Assembly (NCBI RefSeq): GCF_014636315.1 | Contig: NZ_BMED01000002.1 | Coordinates: 868,001-932,000, forward strand | Reading direction: 5' to 3' | DNA: 64,000 bases | Source: Parundibacterium terreum | GTDB taxonomy: Bacteria > Pseudomonadota > Gammaproteobacteria > Burkholderiales > Burkholderiaceae_D | Position numbers and translations under genes: made by a program | Shown: one piece after another, positions 43,414-53,084 of the stretch | Layout of the letters: each line of letters starts with the position of its first letter | Numbering within the stretch: position 1 is the stretch's first letter | The notes under the pieces: model-generated | Seen by the model: the letters and a program-made list of their open reading frames with translations, nothing else | Database searches by the model: none | What the model was told of the DNA's origin: nothing

Positions 43414-43622
43414 GCATTTTGTGCTTCGCAGAAAATGGATCAGAAACAGAGGTTGTCTGAGCGCAGCGAGTTTCGTCTGTTTCCCATTTTTTGCGACGCG
43501 CAAAATGTGATGGCGCTTGCCGCCATCACCCGAAGGGCAAGTCTGCGGTCGCCTTTTGTTTGCTTACTTTATTTTGGCGAAGCAAAATAAAGTGAGTAGC
43601 CGCCGGGCTACCCCCGGCCAGC
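43414..43622 (+). repeat. Multi-hairpin repeat, copy A
   Basis: About 210 bases folding into at least five stems: an outer stem (43414-43430 with 43492-43508), a nested arm GAAACAGA/TCTGTTTC (43443-43450, 43476-43483) capped by GCGCAGC (43461-43467), a GTGATGGCG/CGCCATCAC hairpin (43507-43529), a long CTTACTTTATTTTG arm (43563-43576 with 43583-43596) around GCGAAG, and GCCGGG/CCCGGC (43602-43618). Two more copies lie at 61295 and 61658. It follows the RidA stop and is not coding. Confidence 0.8.
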
Positions 43623-43674
43623 AATCATAAAACCAAACACGCCGGCCGAAACGTGCCTCAGGCGCGCAAACCGC

Positions 43675-44619
43675 TTATTGGCGATCCAGAGGATCAAGAT
43701 CCCCCTGCTCCCCAACAGAAACATCCGTAGTCTTCCCCTGCCCCAGCAACACCGGCGGCACATAATTCGCCAGCAAAATCTCCCTGCTCTGCGGCGTCTC
43801 CAGGCTGACACGCCCCAGCGCGCCGCTGCGGTAATCCAGCAGCAAGGTATGCGCGGCTTTTTCAAAATCCCAGTCGCCGCCTTTCAGGCGATACGCGCGT
43901 TTCTGCGCCACGCCTTCGATCACGCTGACAGCATCGATACCCTCGGTCTTGATGCCATAACGCGCGGTCAGGTATTGCGGGTACAGCGCCAGCAATTGCT
44001 CGGCCAGGAAAGTCGCCACTTCTTCTTCAATCAAGGCATTCACGCCGACCGCATGGCTGGCGGCCAGCATCAGGCCGTCGGTTGGATGCTGGATCTTGGG
44101 CCACAGCATGCCGGGCGTGTCGGTCAATATCATGTTCTTGCCCAGATACAGGCGCTGCTGCACCTTGGTCACCGCCGGTTCATCGCCGACATTGGCCACG
44201 CGCTTTTTCAGCAGCGCATTCATCAGCGTCGATTTGCCGACGTTGGGGATGCCCATGATCATCATGCGCAGCGGCTTGGTTGGCACGCCGCGGTGCGGCG
44301 CGCACTCCAGCGCCAGTGCAGGAATGCGGGCGACGTCGGATGGCTTCTTGCAGCTCAGCGCAACGGCGCGCACACCCTTCTGGCTATTGTAGAAATCGAT
44401 CCAGGCCTTGGTGGCGACAGGATCGGCCAGGTCGCTCTTGTTCAGGATCTTCAGGCAAGGACGCTGGCGGAAGGTGCGCAACTGCTCCACCATGGGATTG
44501 CAGCTGGCTTGCGGAATACGCGCATCGAGAACTTCTATCACCAGGTCGGTGCTTTCCATGGTCTCCGCCGCTTTTTTGCGGGCGGCGTTCATGTGGCCTG
44601 GGAACCATTGTATGGACAT
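43675..44619 (-). CDS. ylqF: YlqF/RbgA-family ribosome assembly GTPase
   Basis: A 314-residue circularly permuted GTPase. The G4 motif NKSD comes first, then the G1 loop GIPNVGKST and the G3 DTPG, which is the order of the YlqF/RbgA family; the start IQWFPGHMNAARKKAAETM is the family signature. It binds 50S precursors and helps late large-subunit assembly. The C-terminus ends with an acidic tail (DLDPLDRQ). It is a core gene adjoining the island-like region. Confidence 0.93.
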   Translation of the reverse strand: MSIQWFPGHMNAARKKAAETMESTDLVIEVLDARIPQASCNPMVEQLRTFRQRPCLKILNKSDLADPVATKAWIDFYNSQKGVRAVALSCKKPSDVARIPALALECAPHRGVPTKPLRMMIMGIPNVGKSTLMNALLKKRVANVGDEPAVTKVQQRLYLGKNMILTDTPGMLWPKIQHPTDGLMLAASHAVGVNALIEEEVATFLAEQLLALYPQYLTARYGIKTEGIDAVSVIEGVAQKRAYRLKGGDWDFEKAAHTLLLDYRSGALGRVSLETPQSREILLANYVPPVLLGQGKTTDVSVGEQGDLDPLDRQ

Positions 44620-44829
44620 GCTTTTCTTCTATTTACTAAACAAAGCGCTATTTTACGGACTTGTGCCCGCTAAAGCCGATTTGTTTTCTATAAACCGGAG
44701 CAAAAAGACAGTAAAAATCTTGAAATCAGCAATAAATTCCGCCAATAACGCAAATCAAGACCCTATTTCACGCGAAAAGTAGCAAACAGGCATGCATTTA
44801 GGGCATTCAGCCGGGGGAAGTCCAGGCAA

Positions 44830-45768
44830 TTACTCCAGTTCCGCCAGCACCTTGATATGGGCAACCACACTGCGCCCCAACGCGGACATGTTGTAACCGC
44901 CTTCCAGGCAACTGACGATGCGGCCCTTGGCATAAGTCTTCGCCACATCCATGATCTTGCGCGTGATCCACGCATAGTCAGCCTCCACCAGCCCCATCTG
45001 TCCCATATCATCTTCGCGGTGCGCATCAAAACCGGCAGAGATGAAAATCATTTCCGGCTGGTGCTCATGCAACGCCGGCAGCCATTTATCCATGACCAGT
45101 TGCCTTACCACGTCGCCATAGCTATGGGCAGGAACAGGCACGTTGACCATATTGTGCGAAGGATGGCCGGTGCCGGAGTAGGGATAAAACGGATGCTGGA
45201 AAAAACTGACCATCAGCACGCGCGGATCGCCGCTGAAGGCGGCCTCGGTGCCATTGCCGTGATGGACATCGAAATCGACAATCGCGACTCTCTTCAGGCC
45301 GTGCACTTCCATCGCATGTTTTGCCGCAATCGCGACGTTGTTGAACATGCAAAAGCCCATTGCATCGGTAGGCGTTGCATGGTGGCCCGGCGGCCTAACT
45401 GAACAAAAAGCATTGTCCAGCTCGCCGGCGATAACCGCATCGGTGGCGGCCACCGCGGCGCCTGCAGCGCGCAGCGAAGCGCGCCAGGTATAAGCGTTCA
45501 GGCTGGTATCCGCATCCAGCGGGAAGTAGGTATATTCAGAACTGGCGGTCGGGCAATTCTCGCGTATGCGGTAGATCGCATCGGCACTGTGTACGCGGGC
45601 CAGCTCGGCCTCATCGGCTGCAGGCGCCTCGCGGTAATCGAGCAGGCTGTCGATGCGGCTGGCGATCAACTGGTCTTCTATCGCCTGCAGGCGCTCCGGA
45701 CATTCGGGATGCCAGGATCCCATTTCATGGCGCTTGCAATCAGCGTGGGTATAAAACGCAGTCGTCAT
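44830..45768 (-). CDS. HDAC-family deacetylase
   Basis: A 312-residue histone-deacetylase-fold protein. Zinc and catalytic motifs are RPPGHHATPTDAMGFCMFNN, DFDVHHGNGTEAAF, FISAGFDAHRED and the closing CLEGGYN. Bacterial members act on acetylpolyamines or acetylated small molecules (the AcuC/AphA group). It stands alone; the neighbours are YlqF and a divergent MoxR gene. Confidence 0.93.
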   Translation of the reverse strand: MTTAFYTHADCKRHEMGSWHPECPERLQAIEDQLIASRIDSLLDYREAPAADEAELARVHSADAIYRIRENCPTASSEYTYFPLDADTSLNAYTWRASLRAAGAAVAATDAVIAGELDNAFCSVRPPGHHATPTDAMGFCMFNNVAIAAKHAMEVHGLKRVAIVDFDVHHGNGTEAAFSGDPRVLMVSFFQHPFYPYSGTGHPSHNMVNVPVPAHSYGDVVRQLVMDKWLPALHEHQPEMIFISAGFDAHREDDMGQMGLVEADYAWITRKIMDVAKTYAKGRIVSCLEGGYNMSALGRSVVAHIKVLAELE

Positions 45769-45992
45769 TTGCTTTGTTTTTTAGTGGTTATTGTAAAGTC
45801 CGCCGGTCCCTGTAATGCGCACGCGAACTACCTGCCCCGCCTTGCAACCTATTCGATCGATAGATAGGAACAGATGCTGTAGTTTCAACCGAATCGTACT
45901 TTTTTGCAAATCGACAGCAAAACCGCTGTGGCTGCGAACAAATGCCAGGATTCAGATTACACTAGCTGCATTTATGTCCTGAAGGCAAAACC

Positions 45993-46913
45993 ATGTTTTC
46001 CAAAGTGCACGACGTCGCCAAGCAAGTGGGCCAGATTATCATCGGCAAAGATTTGCAAATACGCCAATCCCTGGTCTGCCTGCTGGCCGGCGGCCACCTG
46101 CTGATCGAGGACGTGCCTGGTGTGGGCAAGACCACGCTGGCGCACGCACTGGCGATTTCGCTGGGCCTGAAGTTCAACCGCCTGCAGTTCACCAGCGATC
46201 TGCTGCCCGCGGATGTGGCGGGCATCTCCATCTTCGACCGCGAAAAGAACCAGTTCGTATTTCATCCCGGCCCGGTCTTCACCCAGGTGCTGTTGGCCGA
46301 CGAGATCAACCGCGCCACGCCGAAGACCCAGTCTGCGCTGCTGGAGGCCATGGAAGAACGGCAAGTCACTGCAGAAGGCCAGACCCGGCCGCTGCCGCAT
46401 CCTTTCTTTGTGATCGCTACGCAAAACCCCAGCTACCAGGTAGGCACCTTTGCGCTACCGGAATCGCAACTGGATCGCTTCCTGATGTGCCTGTCGCTAG
46501 GCTACCCGGATGCGGCCGCTGAACGCGCCCTGCTGCTCGGCGAAGACAGGCGCAGCCTGCTGAATGCCTTGCCGACAGCGATGCAACCCAGCCAGCTACT
46601 GGAAGCGCAGCAGGCGCTGAAGCACGTGCATACGTCGGCTTCATTGATCGACTATGTGCAGGCACTGGCGCATGCCACCCGCCAGGGCGACCTGTTCGCC
46701 GACGGCATGAGCCCGCGCGCCTCCATCGCTTTGTTGCAGGCAGCGCGTGCCTGGGCGGCGCTGGAAGGGCGCGACCACGTATTGCCGGAAGATGTGCAGG
46801 CGGTATTGATCCCTGTCATCGCGCACCGCATGCGGCCATTGAAATCGGTCAGCGGCAAGGTCAGCGCCAGCAGCGAACTGCTGGGCCAACTGATGCTGAA
46901 AGTCGCGGTATAA
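45993..46913 (+). CDS. MoxR-family AAA+ ATPase
   Basis: A 306-residue AAA+ protein. Walker A is EDVPGVGKTTLAHALA (near residues 38-53), Walker B/sensor is VLLADEINRATPKTQSALLEAM, and the C-terminal lid carries QLDRFLM and the arginine of DGMSPRASIALL. MoxR proteins act as chaperones for the maturation of partner proteins. It is followed five bases later by the DUF58 gene and then the TgpA-like gene, the conserved trio, so it probably helps assemble that membrane module. Confidence 0.93.
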   Translation: MFSKVHDVAKQVGQIIIGKDLQIRQSLVCLLAGGHLLIEDVPGVGKTTLAHALAISLGLKFNRLQFTSDLLPADVAGISIFDREKNQFVFHPGPVFTQVLLADEINRATPKTQSALLEAMEERQVTAEGQTRPLPHPFFVIATQNPSYQVGTFALPESQLDRFLMCLSLGYPDAAAERALLLGEDRRSLLNALPTAMQPSQLLEAQQALKHVHTSASLIDYVQALAHATRQGDLFADGMSPRASIALLQAARAWAALEGRDHVLPEDVQAVLIPVIAHRMRPLKSVSGKVSASSELLGQLMLKVAV

Positions 46914-46917
46914 CACC

Positions 46918-47910
46918 ATGCTGGCATCGCTACAGCAAAGATTCCGGCGGCTGGTGTTCCTTGAACATAGGCCGGAAGCCGGCGAAGTCTTCCTGAAGCA
47001 GCGCCGGGTATTTACCCTGCCCGGCAAAGCCGGCCTGATGTTTGTCGTGCTACTCATCGTGTTATTCATTGCCGCGACCAACTATAGCCTGAGCCTGGGC
47101 TTTGCGCTGACCTTTGTACTGGGAGCCTGTGCCTGGGTCAATGCCTTCCTGACCTTTCGCAACCTGGCCTACCTGCATTTGCTGGCCGGGCCGGCGCAAC
47201 CGGTGTTTGCCGGTGAAGAGGCGCAATTCACGCTGCACCTGATTAACCGCCGCAAGCATCAGCGTTATGCCATCTGGATAGGCTTTTCCGGGGAAGGCCA
47301 TCAGGAGCAGCCGGTGGATATCGCGCCGAATAGCCGTACCAGCATACAACTGAGCGCGCCGTCGCTGCAAAGAGGCTGGCTGCCGATCCCGCGGGTGCGC
47401 CTGCAGACCTGGTTTCCGCTGGGCCTGCTCCGCGCATGGAGCACCTGGCTGCCGGATGCGCAGGCGCTGGTTTATCCGCAACCGGAACAGCATGCGCCGC
47501 CGCTACCTTATGCCGGCAGCAGCCAGGCTGATGGCCAGGGTCACGCAGGCAATGAAGATTTTTCCGGCGTCAGGGCCTACCAGACCGGCGACGCCGTCAA
47601 GCATCTGGCGTGGAAGCATATCGCCAGGATGGCCGTCGAATCCGGAGGCCCGCTAATTACCAAGGAATTTTCAGGCGGCTCGGCCAGCGACCTGACACTG
47701 GACTACGACAAGCTGCCGCGCAGCATGGACACTGAGCTGAGGCTGTCACGCATGACGCGCTGGGTGCTGGAGGCGGATGCCACCGCGCTGCCGTACGCAT
47801 TCCACCTCGGCGGCATCAGCTACCCGGCCCGGACAGGCCAGGCACACCGGCTGGAATGCCTGCAGGCCCTGGCGCTGCATGAGCTGCATGAGCCACCCCG
47901 CGCACGATAA
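46918..47910 (+). CDS. DUF58 membrane protein
   Basis: A 330-residue protein with two N-terminal membrane helices (about residues 38-78) and a C-terminal DUF58/von Willebrand-like domain marked by DFSGVRAYQTGDAVKHLAWKHIARM, the conserved W-K-x-x-A pattern. These proteins pair with MoxR and a transglutaminase-like protein. The exact job is unknown. It begins five bases after the MoxR stop codon and ends 35 bases before the TgpA-like start, so one operon. Confidence 0.9.
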   Translation: MLASLQQRFRRLVFLEHRPEAGEVFLKQRRVFTLPGKAGLMFVVLLIVLFIAATNYSLSLGFALTFVLGACAWVNAFLTFRNLAYLHLLAGPAQPVFAGEEAQFTLHLINRRKHQRYAIWIGFSGEGHQEQPVDIAPNSRTSIQLSAPSLQRGWLPIPRVRLQTWFPLGLLRAWSTWLPDAQALVYPQPEQHAPPLPYAGSSQADGQGHAGNEDFSGVRAYQTGDAVKHLAWKHIARMAVESGGPLITKEFSGGSASDLTLDYDKLPRSMDTELRLSRMTRWVLEADATALPYAFHLGGISYPARTGQAHRLECLQALALHELHEPPRAR

Positions 47911-47944
47911 AAGGCGAACGAAAACGAACCATGAGTAACGAGCA

Positions 47945-49960
47945 ATGACGCAGCGAGCGTCCTCCTCACTAGCCAGCCTGCATACCACCTGGCGCAAGCA
48001 GCCGCTGTCACGCGACAAGGCAGACACTTTATTGCTGCTGGCGGCATGCCTGCTGGTGATCCTGCCGCATACCTTCAATCTGGCCTGGTGGATCAATCTC
48101 GCCTGCATAGGCTTGCTGGCATGGCGCGGCTGGCTGACATTGACCGGCAGGCGCTTGCCGCCGTCATGGGTATTGGTCCCTGTCGCCCTGCTGATAATGG
48201 CGGGCATCTTTGCCAGCTTCCGCACTTTTTTCGGTCGCGAGGTCGGCGTCGCCATGCTGGTATTGCTGCTGACCTGCAAGCTGCTGGAGATGCATGCGAA
48301 ACGCGATTTGTTCGTCGTGCTGTTCCTCGCCTTTTTCCTGCAACTGACCAGCTTCTTTTATTCGCAAACCATGGGCACGGCGCTGCTGAGCGCAATCACG
48401 ATTGTGGTGCTGCTGACGGCGCAGCTTTCTTTTCATTACACCGGCGTGGTGCCCCCTTTGAGGCAAAGGCTGAAGCTGGGCGCGTCCATACTGGGTCTGG
48501 CGATTCCCTTGACGCTGGTGGCCTTTGTGCTTTTTCCGCGCATACAAGGGCCGCTGTGGGGGCTGCCCAGCGATGCCAATGCGGGGCGCAGCGGGCTATC
48601 TGATTCTATGGAGCCCGGCAATATCAGCAATCTCGCGCTATCGGACGATATTGCTTTTCGCGTCAAATTCGTCGGCGCAACCCCGCCTCGTTCGCTGATG
48701 TACTGGCGCGGCGTGGTGCTGGATCAATTTGACGGCAAGAGCTGGACCCAGAATGCGCAATACTCTCCCGACCCGCCGCAGGATGCCCGCCGCCTGGACG
48801 GCAAACCAATCACACAAGAAATCATCCTGGAACCCAGCGGGCAGCAATGGCTGTTCGCGCTTGATTTGCCGGACGCGGCACCTGCGATAGAAAACACAAG
48901 CAGCCGGCTCAATAGCAGGATGGAATTACGTACTGCACGACCGGTCAGCAAACGGCTGCGCTACCTGGCCCGCTCATATCCACAATATGCGCTGGAAACG
49001 GAAATCCGCCGCGGCGTGCTGAACCGTGCACTGACCCTGCCTCCCGGCTACAATCCGCGCACCCTGGCCTTCGCCGCCGAACTGCGCAAACGCTACACTG
49101 ACGATACGCAACTGATCAACGCGGTCTTGCAGTTTTTCCGTACAGAGAAATTTTCATACACACTGGAACCGCCTTTGCTGGGTGAAAACGGCGTCGACGA
49201 TTTCCTGTTCAATACGCGCGAAGGTTTCTGTGAGCATTACTCCAGCTCCTTCGCAGTATTGATGCGAGCCGCCGGCATCCCTGCCCGCGTCGTGGCCGGT
49301 TATCAGGGCGGGTCGCTGAATGTCGTTGACGGCTATATGGAGGTCAGGCAGGCCGATGCGCACGCGTGGACCGAGGTCTGGCTGCCGGAACGAGGCTGGC
49401 TGAGGGTGGACCCCACCGCGGCGGTTGCTCCCGGCCGGGTCAGCCTGAATGCACCGTTGCCCAGGCGCGGTATTGCAGGCCTGTTTACGGTGAACAGGGA
49501 TTCCATGTTTGCCGATCTGCGCATGCGCTGGGACGCACTCAACAATAGCTGGAATCAATGGGTGCTGAATTACAACGACGGAGTGCAAAAGGACTTCCTG
49601 CGTTCGCTGGGCTTCTCCGATGTGGACTGGCCGCAACTGGTGCTGCTGCTATTCCTGGCGGGCGCTGTTGCTATCGGCATTGTTGCACTGCCTCTGATGC
49701 GCAATCGCGTTCGAATTACGCCGCTTGATAAGGTATACTTTTTACTATGCCAGAAAATGGCAAAGAAGGCTTACGCGAGGGCAAAGCATGAAGGGCCTGT
49801 GGCCTATGCGGAGCGCCTGAGGGCTGGTTTATCCGCCGAAGCCTATGCGCCGGTGGAAAAATTCCTGGCGCTGTATGCCGCGGCCAAGTATGGCAAGAAC
49901 AGCCTGCCGGAGGCAGTGATAGTCTCCCGGCTGAAGACCCTGCTGGCCGAGTGCAGTTGA
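47945..49960 (+). CDS. TgpA-type membrane transglutaminase
   Basis: A 671-residue protein: five to six N-terminal membrane helices (DUF3488), a transglutaminase core and a C-terminal helix with a DUF4129 tail. The catalytic Cys is in NTREGFCEHYSSSFA, His in ADAHAWTEVW and Asp in WLRVDPTAAV. TgpA proteins crosslink or cleave peptides in the periplasm and are essential in Pseudomonas aeruginosa. Third gene of the MoxR-DUF58-TgpA operon. The ATG is in front of a poor ribosome site, perhaps coupled to the DUF58 gene. Confidence 0.92.
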   Translation: MTQRASSSLASLHTTWRKQPLSRDKADTLLLLAACLLVILPHTFNLAWWINLACIGLLAWRGWLTLTGRRLPPSWVLVPVALLIMAGIFASFRTFFGREVGVAMLVLLLTCKLLEMHAKRDLFVVLFLAFFLQLTSFFYSQTMGTALLSAITIVVLLTAQLSFHYTGVVPPLRQRLKLGASILGLAIPLTLVAFVLFPRIQGPLWGLPSDANAGRSGLSDSMEPGNISNLALSDDIAFRVKFVGATPPRSLMYWRGVVLDQFDGKSWTQNAQYSPDPPQDARRLDGKPITQEIILEPSGQQWLFALDLPDAAPAIENTSSRLNSRMELRTARPVSKRLRYLARSYPQYALETEIRRGVLNRALTLPPGYNPRTLAFAAELRKRYTDDTQLINAVLQFFRTEKFSYTLEPPLLGENGVDDFLFNTREGFCEHYSSSFAVLMRAAGIPARVVAGYQGGSLNVVDGYMEVRQADAHAWTEVWLPERGWLRVDPTAAVAPGRVSLNAPLPRRGIAGLFTVNRDSMFADLRMRWDALNNSWNQWVLNYNDGVQKDFLRSLGFSDVDWPQLVLLLFLAGAVAIGIVALPLMRNRVRITPLDKVYFLLCQKMAKKAYARAKHEGPVAYAERLRAGLSAEAYAPVEKFLALYAAAKYGKNSLPEAVIVSRLKTLLAECS

Positions 49961-50032
49961 TGCTGATGAAGCCTGCACCGATCGCCTAGCGTATTTCACT
50001 TTATTCCAGATTATTGATCCTTACCCTTTATT

Positions 50033-51151
50033 TTGAAATCATCCAAATCCCTTACCCTGGCAACATTGCTGATTGCAACAACTCTCGCAAGCCAATCTAG
50101 TTTCGCCGCCGGCGCCGGTAGCAAGAACAGCAGCAAAAAAGCCAGGACCCAGACAGCTCTCGCCGGTGACCAGGGCGGTACCGAGTACGTGCATTTCGCC
50201 CAATGGAAAGACGTGTCTGCCTTCATGGACCAGATGGTGCAGGCGCACGGCTTCGACCGCAACAAGCTGGCTGCCGATTTCGACAACACCCGCTATATCG
50301 AGTCCGCGATCAAGCTGATCAAGCCTGCTCCCAGCGGCCGCCCCAAAAACTGGAAAGCCTATCGCGCGCGCTTTGTGGAGCCCAAGCGCATCGATGCCGG
50401 GCTCGCCTTCTGGGACCAGTATGCCGATGCGCTGGCGCGCGCAGAGAGCCAGTATGGCGTGCCGGCAGAGATCATCGTCGGCCTGATCGGTGTTGAAAGC
50501 ATCTTCGGCCGCATGACGGGCGGTTTCCGCGTGATGGATACCTTGACTACGCTGGCTTTTGCCTATCCGGATACGCCTACCCGCGAAGCCAGGATGGAAT
50601 TTTTCAGATCCGAACTGGAGAATTTTTTACTGATGGCGCGTGATTCCGGTACCGATCCTTTCAGCTATAAGGGTTCATACGCCGGTGCGATAGGGCTGCC
50701 GCAATTCATGCCGGGCAGCATACGCAAGTTCGCGGTAGATTTTGACGGCGACGGCAAGATAGATTTGTCCGGGTCACCGGTAGACGCCATCGGCAGTGTC
50801 GCCAACTACCTGTCGCTGCACGGCTGGAAGAAATCTCTGCCTACGGTATTTCCGGCAACGCTGGCAATTCCCGACAGCGATGCCGCCAACGGCGCGATCG
50901 CTGCCTACCAGACCCAGGGCCTGAAAGCCTCTTATACGCTGGACGAGTTGAAGGCGGTAGCCAGCACAGCCGGTGATGCGCCCGGCAATCTGCTGTACGG
51001 CCTGATCGATCTGCAAAATGGCGACGAGGCGACCGAATACTGGTTCGGCACCGATAATTTTTATGCTATCGCGCAATACAACCGCAGCTTTTTTTATGCG
51101 ATGTCAGTGATAGACCTGGGCAGGGTGATAGGCGCGGCGCGGGCTAAATAA
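50033..51151 (+). CDS. mltB: Lytic murein transglycosylase B
   Basis: A 372-residue GH103 enzyme. From the TTG start there is a signal peptide (LTLATLLIATTLASQSSFAAG) with no lipobox, so it is likely periplasmic rather than a lipoprotein. The catalytic Glu lies in GLIGVESIFGRMTGG, and YAGAIGLPQFMPGSIRKFAVDFDGDGKIDL is the family signature. It cleaves the glycan strand of peptidoglycan to 1,6-anhydro ends. TTG was chosen because the signal sequence begins right there and no ATG fits. Confidence 0.92.
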   Translation: MKSSKSLTLATLLIATTLASQSSFAAGAGSKNSSKKARTQTALAGDQGGTEYVHFAQWKDVSAFMDQMVQAHGFDRNKLAADFDNTRYIESAIKLIKPAPSGRPKNWKAYRARFVEPKRIDAGLAFWDQYADALARAESQYGVPAEIIVGLIGVESIFGRMTGGFRVMDTLTTLAFAYPDTPTREARMEFFRSELENFLLMARDSGTDPFSYKGSYAGAIGLPQFMPGSIRKFAVDFDGDGKIDLSGSPVDAIGSVANYLSLHGWKKSLPTVFPATLAIPDSDAANGAIAAYQTQGLKASYTLDELKAVASTAGDAPGNLLYGLIDLQNGDEATEYWFGTDNFYAIAQYNRSFFYAMSVIDLGRVIGAARAK

Positions 51152-51550
51152 TGCGCGCCTGAATCGTGTTTGCGGATGATGAGCTGGGAAGGCTTGGACT
51201 GGATGTTTCAGCAGTCAATATCGTGTCATTGAAGGCAAGATTCCTGAAAGGAAAGCTAGAGGATTTTGCCTAAAATTAGCGGGAAGATATTATTTCTCAA
51301 TGGAAATAATCTGCATCATAACAACTATTTACGCAACAAATATTGCTAACTAGTATTTTTTAAACTACATTAGTATTATCTAATGATACATTCAGATGCA
51401 AATAATGCAATGTGTCAAGAGATTTAACAATGTTTTGCTATTCTAATGGCAAGTAAAAGCCGTTTTAAAGATACAATATTACCGTTTGGTTAATTTTTTA
51501 TTGAAGCAACAATTCCGCATCAATAAGCTTAAATAAATAGCGAGGTAATT
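51152..51550. other. AT-rich intergenic region before HTH gene
   Basis: No credible gene was found in these 399 bases. The right half (51290-51530) is markedly AT-rich for this genome and likely holds the promoter of the following helix-turn-helix gene. No hairpin or repeat stands out. Confidence 0.5.
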
Positions 51551-51868
51551 ATGGCAAATCTGACCCAGCTTGAATCCGATGATATCGACTACGATCCAAA
51601 CAATCTGTTGGATACATTGATCAAGCAACTGCATTTGAAAAATGATGCGGCATTATCCAGGGCACTGGAAGTAGCACCACCCGTCATCAGCAAAATCAGG
51701 CATCGTCGTCTGCCAGTTGGCGCATCTTTGTTGATACGCATGCACGAAATCTCTGATGTCAGCATCAAGGATCTGCGTGAACTGATGGGTGACCGTCGCG
51801 CAAAGTTCCGTATCAGCGACAAACAGTTCAAACCAAAAGATACAGATACTTCCTCTACGCCACAGTAA
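51551..51868 (+). CDS. Small XRE-like helix-turn-helix protein
   Basis: A 105-residue acidic-start protein. The middle (LKNDAALSRALEVAPPVISKIRHRRLPVGASLLIRMHEISDVSIKDLRELMG, residues about 32-80) reads as a lambda-repressor-like helix-turn-helix. The C-terminal tail is charged and likely disordered. Similar small proteins seem common in Burkholderiales (from memory). A DNA-binding role is likely; the target is unknown. GAGGT precedes the ATG, and a strong terminator follows. Confidence 0.75.
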   Translation: MANLTQLESDDIDYDPNNLLDTLIKQLHLKNDAALSRALEVAPPVISKIRHRRLPVGASLLIRMHEISDVSIKDLRELMGDRRAKFRISDKQFKPKDTDTSSTPQ

Positions 51869-51888
51869 TCGCGGCAGAAGTACCGAGA

Positions 51889-51930
51889 ATAACGAAGATG
51901 TGCCACGAGCACCTCTTCGTTATTTTTTTT
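51889..51930 (+). terminator. Rho-independent terminator
   Basis: A perfect 11-bp stem (AATAACGAAGA at 51889-51899, TCTTCGTTATT at 51914-51924) is followed by a run of eight T. It ends the helix-turn-helix gene transcript. Confidence 0.85.
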
Positions 51931-51959
51931 TGGGCGATCAGGAAACGGCATCCAATGCA

Positions 51960-51983
51960 AAATGCCCGCAGCTGCGGGCATTT
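51960..51983 (-). terminator. Terminator of cysM
   Basis: A 24-base perfect palindrome with arms AAATGCCCGCAG and CTGCGGGCATTT, 30 bases past the cysM stop on the minus strand and followed there by TTG. It probably ends the cysM transcript. Confidence 0.65.
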
Positions 51984-52012
51984 ATGGAAACAGGATGCGG
52001 AATGAAGGAAAA

Positions 52013-52915
52013 TCAGGCGGGAAATACGCCGGTAGACAAATAGCGGTCGCCGCGATCGCAAACGACAAAGACGATGGTCGCGTTTTCTACCGTGTGTGCA
52101 ATACGCAGCGCCACTTCGCAGGCACCAGCCGCAGAGATGCCGGCAAAGATACCCTCTTCCGCTGCCAGCCGCCTGGCCATATGCTCCGCATCCGACTGGC
52201 TGACCGATTCCACCTGGTCTACCTTGGCCTTGTCAAAAATCTTGGGCATATAGGCTTCCGGCCATTTACGAATGCCGGGAATCTGCGATCCCTCTTCCGG
52301 CTGCGCACCGATGATCTGGATATCCGGATTTTTTTCCTTCAGATAGCTGGAAACCCCCATGATGGTGCCGGTTGTGCCCATCGCACTGACGAAGTGGGTG
52401 ATCCGGCCTTCGGTATCGCGCCAGATTTCCGGTCCTGTGGTTTCATAGTGCGCCAGCGGATTATCCGGATTGGCGAACTGGTCCAGTATCGTGCCCTTGC
52501 CCTCCTTTTGCATCTGCTCCGCCAAGTCGCGCGCGTATTCCATGCCGCCGGTCTTGGGCGTCAGCAGGATCTGCGCGCCATAGGCTGCCATGCTCTGGCG
52601 CCGTTCTATGCTCAGATTTTCCGGCATCAATAACAGCATCTTGTAGCCGCGCATCGCGGCCGCCATCGCCAGCGCAATACCGGTGTTGCCACTGGTTGCT
52701 TCTATCAGCGTATCGCCGGGCTTGATCTGCCCGCGCTCTTCCGCCCGCTTGATCATCGATAGCGCCGGCCTGTCCTTGACCGAGCCTGCCGGGTTATTAC
52801 CCTCCAGCTTGCCCAGGATGATATTGTTGCGCCGTTTGATTTCCTCTCCAGGCAAACGCTGGAGCATCACTAGCGGTGTATTTCCTATCGTGTCTTCTAT
52901 CGTCAAATAAGGCAT
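52013..52915 (-). CDS. cysM: Cysteine synthase B
   Basis: A 300-residue beta-family PLP enzyme. The PLP lysine is Lys47 (NPAGSVKDRPA), with EATSGNTGIALAMAAA and the glycine-rich phosphate loop AMGTTGTIMG. The LEGNNPAGSVKDRPA wording is typical of CysM, which uses O-acetylserine with thiosulfate or sulfide. The ATG at 52915 gives the usual length; a longer frame adds 11 residues. It lies downstream of the comEA-like gene in the same direction. Confidence 0.92.
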   Translation of the reverse strand: MPYLTIEDTIGNTPLVMLQRLPGEEIKRRNNIILGKLEGNNPAGSVKDRPALSMIKRAEERGQIKPGDTLIEATSGNTGIALAMAAAMRGYKMLLLMPENLSIERRQSMAAYGAQILLTPKTGGMEYARDLAEQMQKEGKGTILDQFANPDNPLAHYETTGPEIWRDTEGRITHFVSAMGTTGTIMGVSSYLKEKNPDIQIIGAQPEEGSQIPGIRKWPEAYMPKIFDKAKVDQVESVSQSDAEHMARRLAAEEGIFAGISAAGACEVALRIAHTVENATIVFVVCDRGDRYLSTGVFPA

Positions 52916-53034
52916 GAGGCGTTCTGCATAAGTGTTCCAAACCATCATTCTAAACGCTGGCGGCCATTGCCGCTTGCGATGCCTAAAAATTCAGCGCTGC
53001 ATTCAGTGCCGTATTCAGCACGGGGCGTGCAGGC

Positions 53035-53067
53035 AAAAAAAAATCCCTCCGGCTGGCGGAGGGATTT
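53035..53067 (-). terminator. Rho-independent terminator of comEA-like gene
   Basis: On the minus strand a 10-bp stem (AAATCCCTCC and GGAGGGATTT, loop of seven) is followed by a nine-base T-run (A-run on the plus strand at 53035-53043). It follows the comEA-like stop codon by 17 bases. Confidence 0.8.
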
Positions 53068-53084
53068 CCATGAGTGAAACTCTA

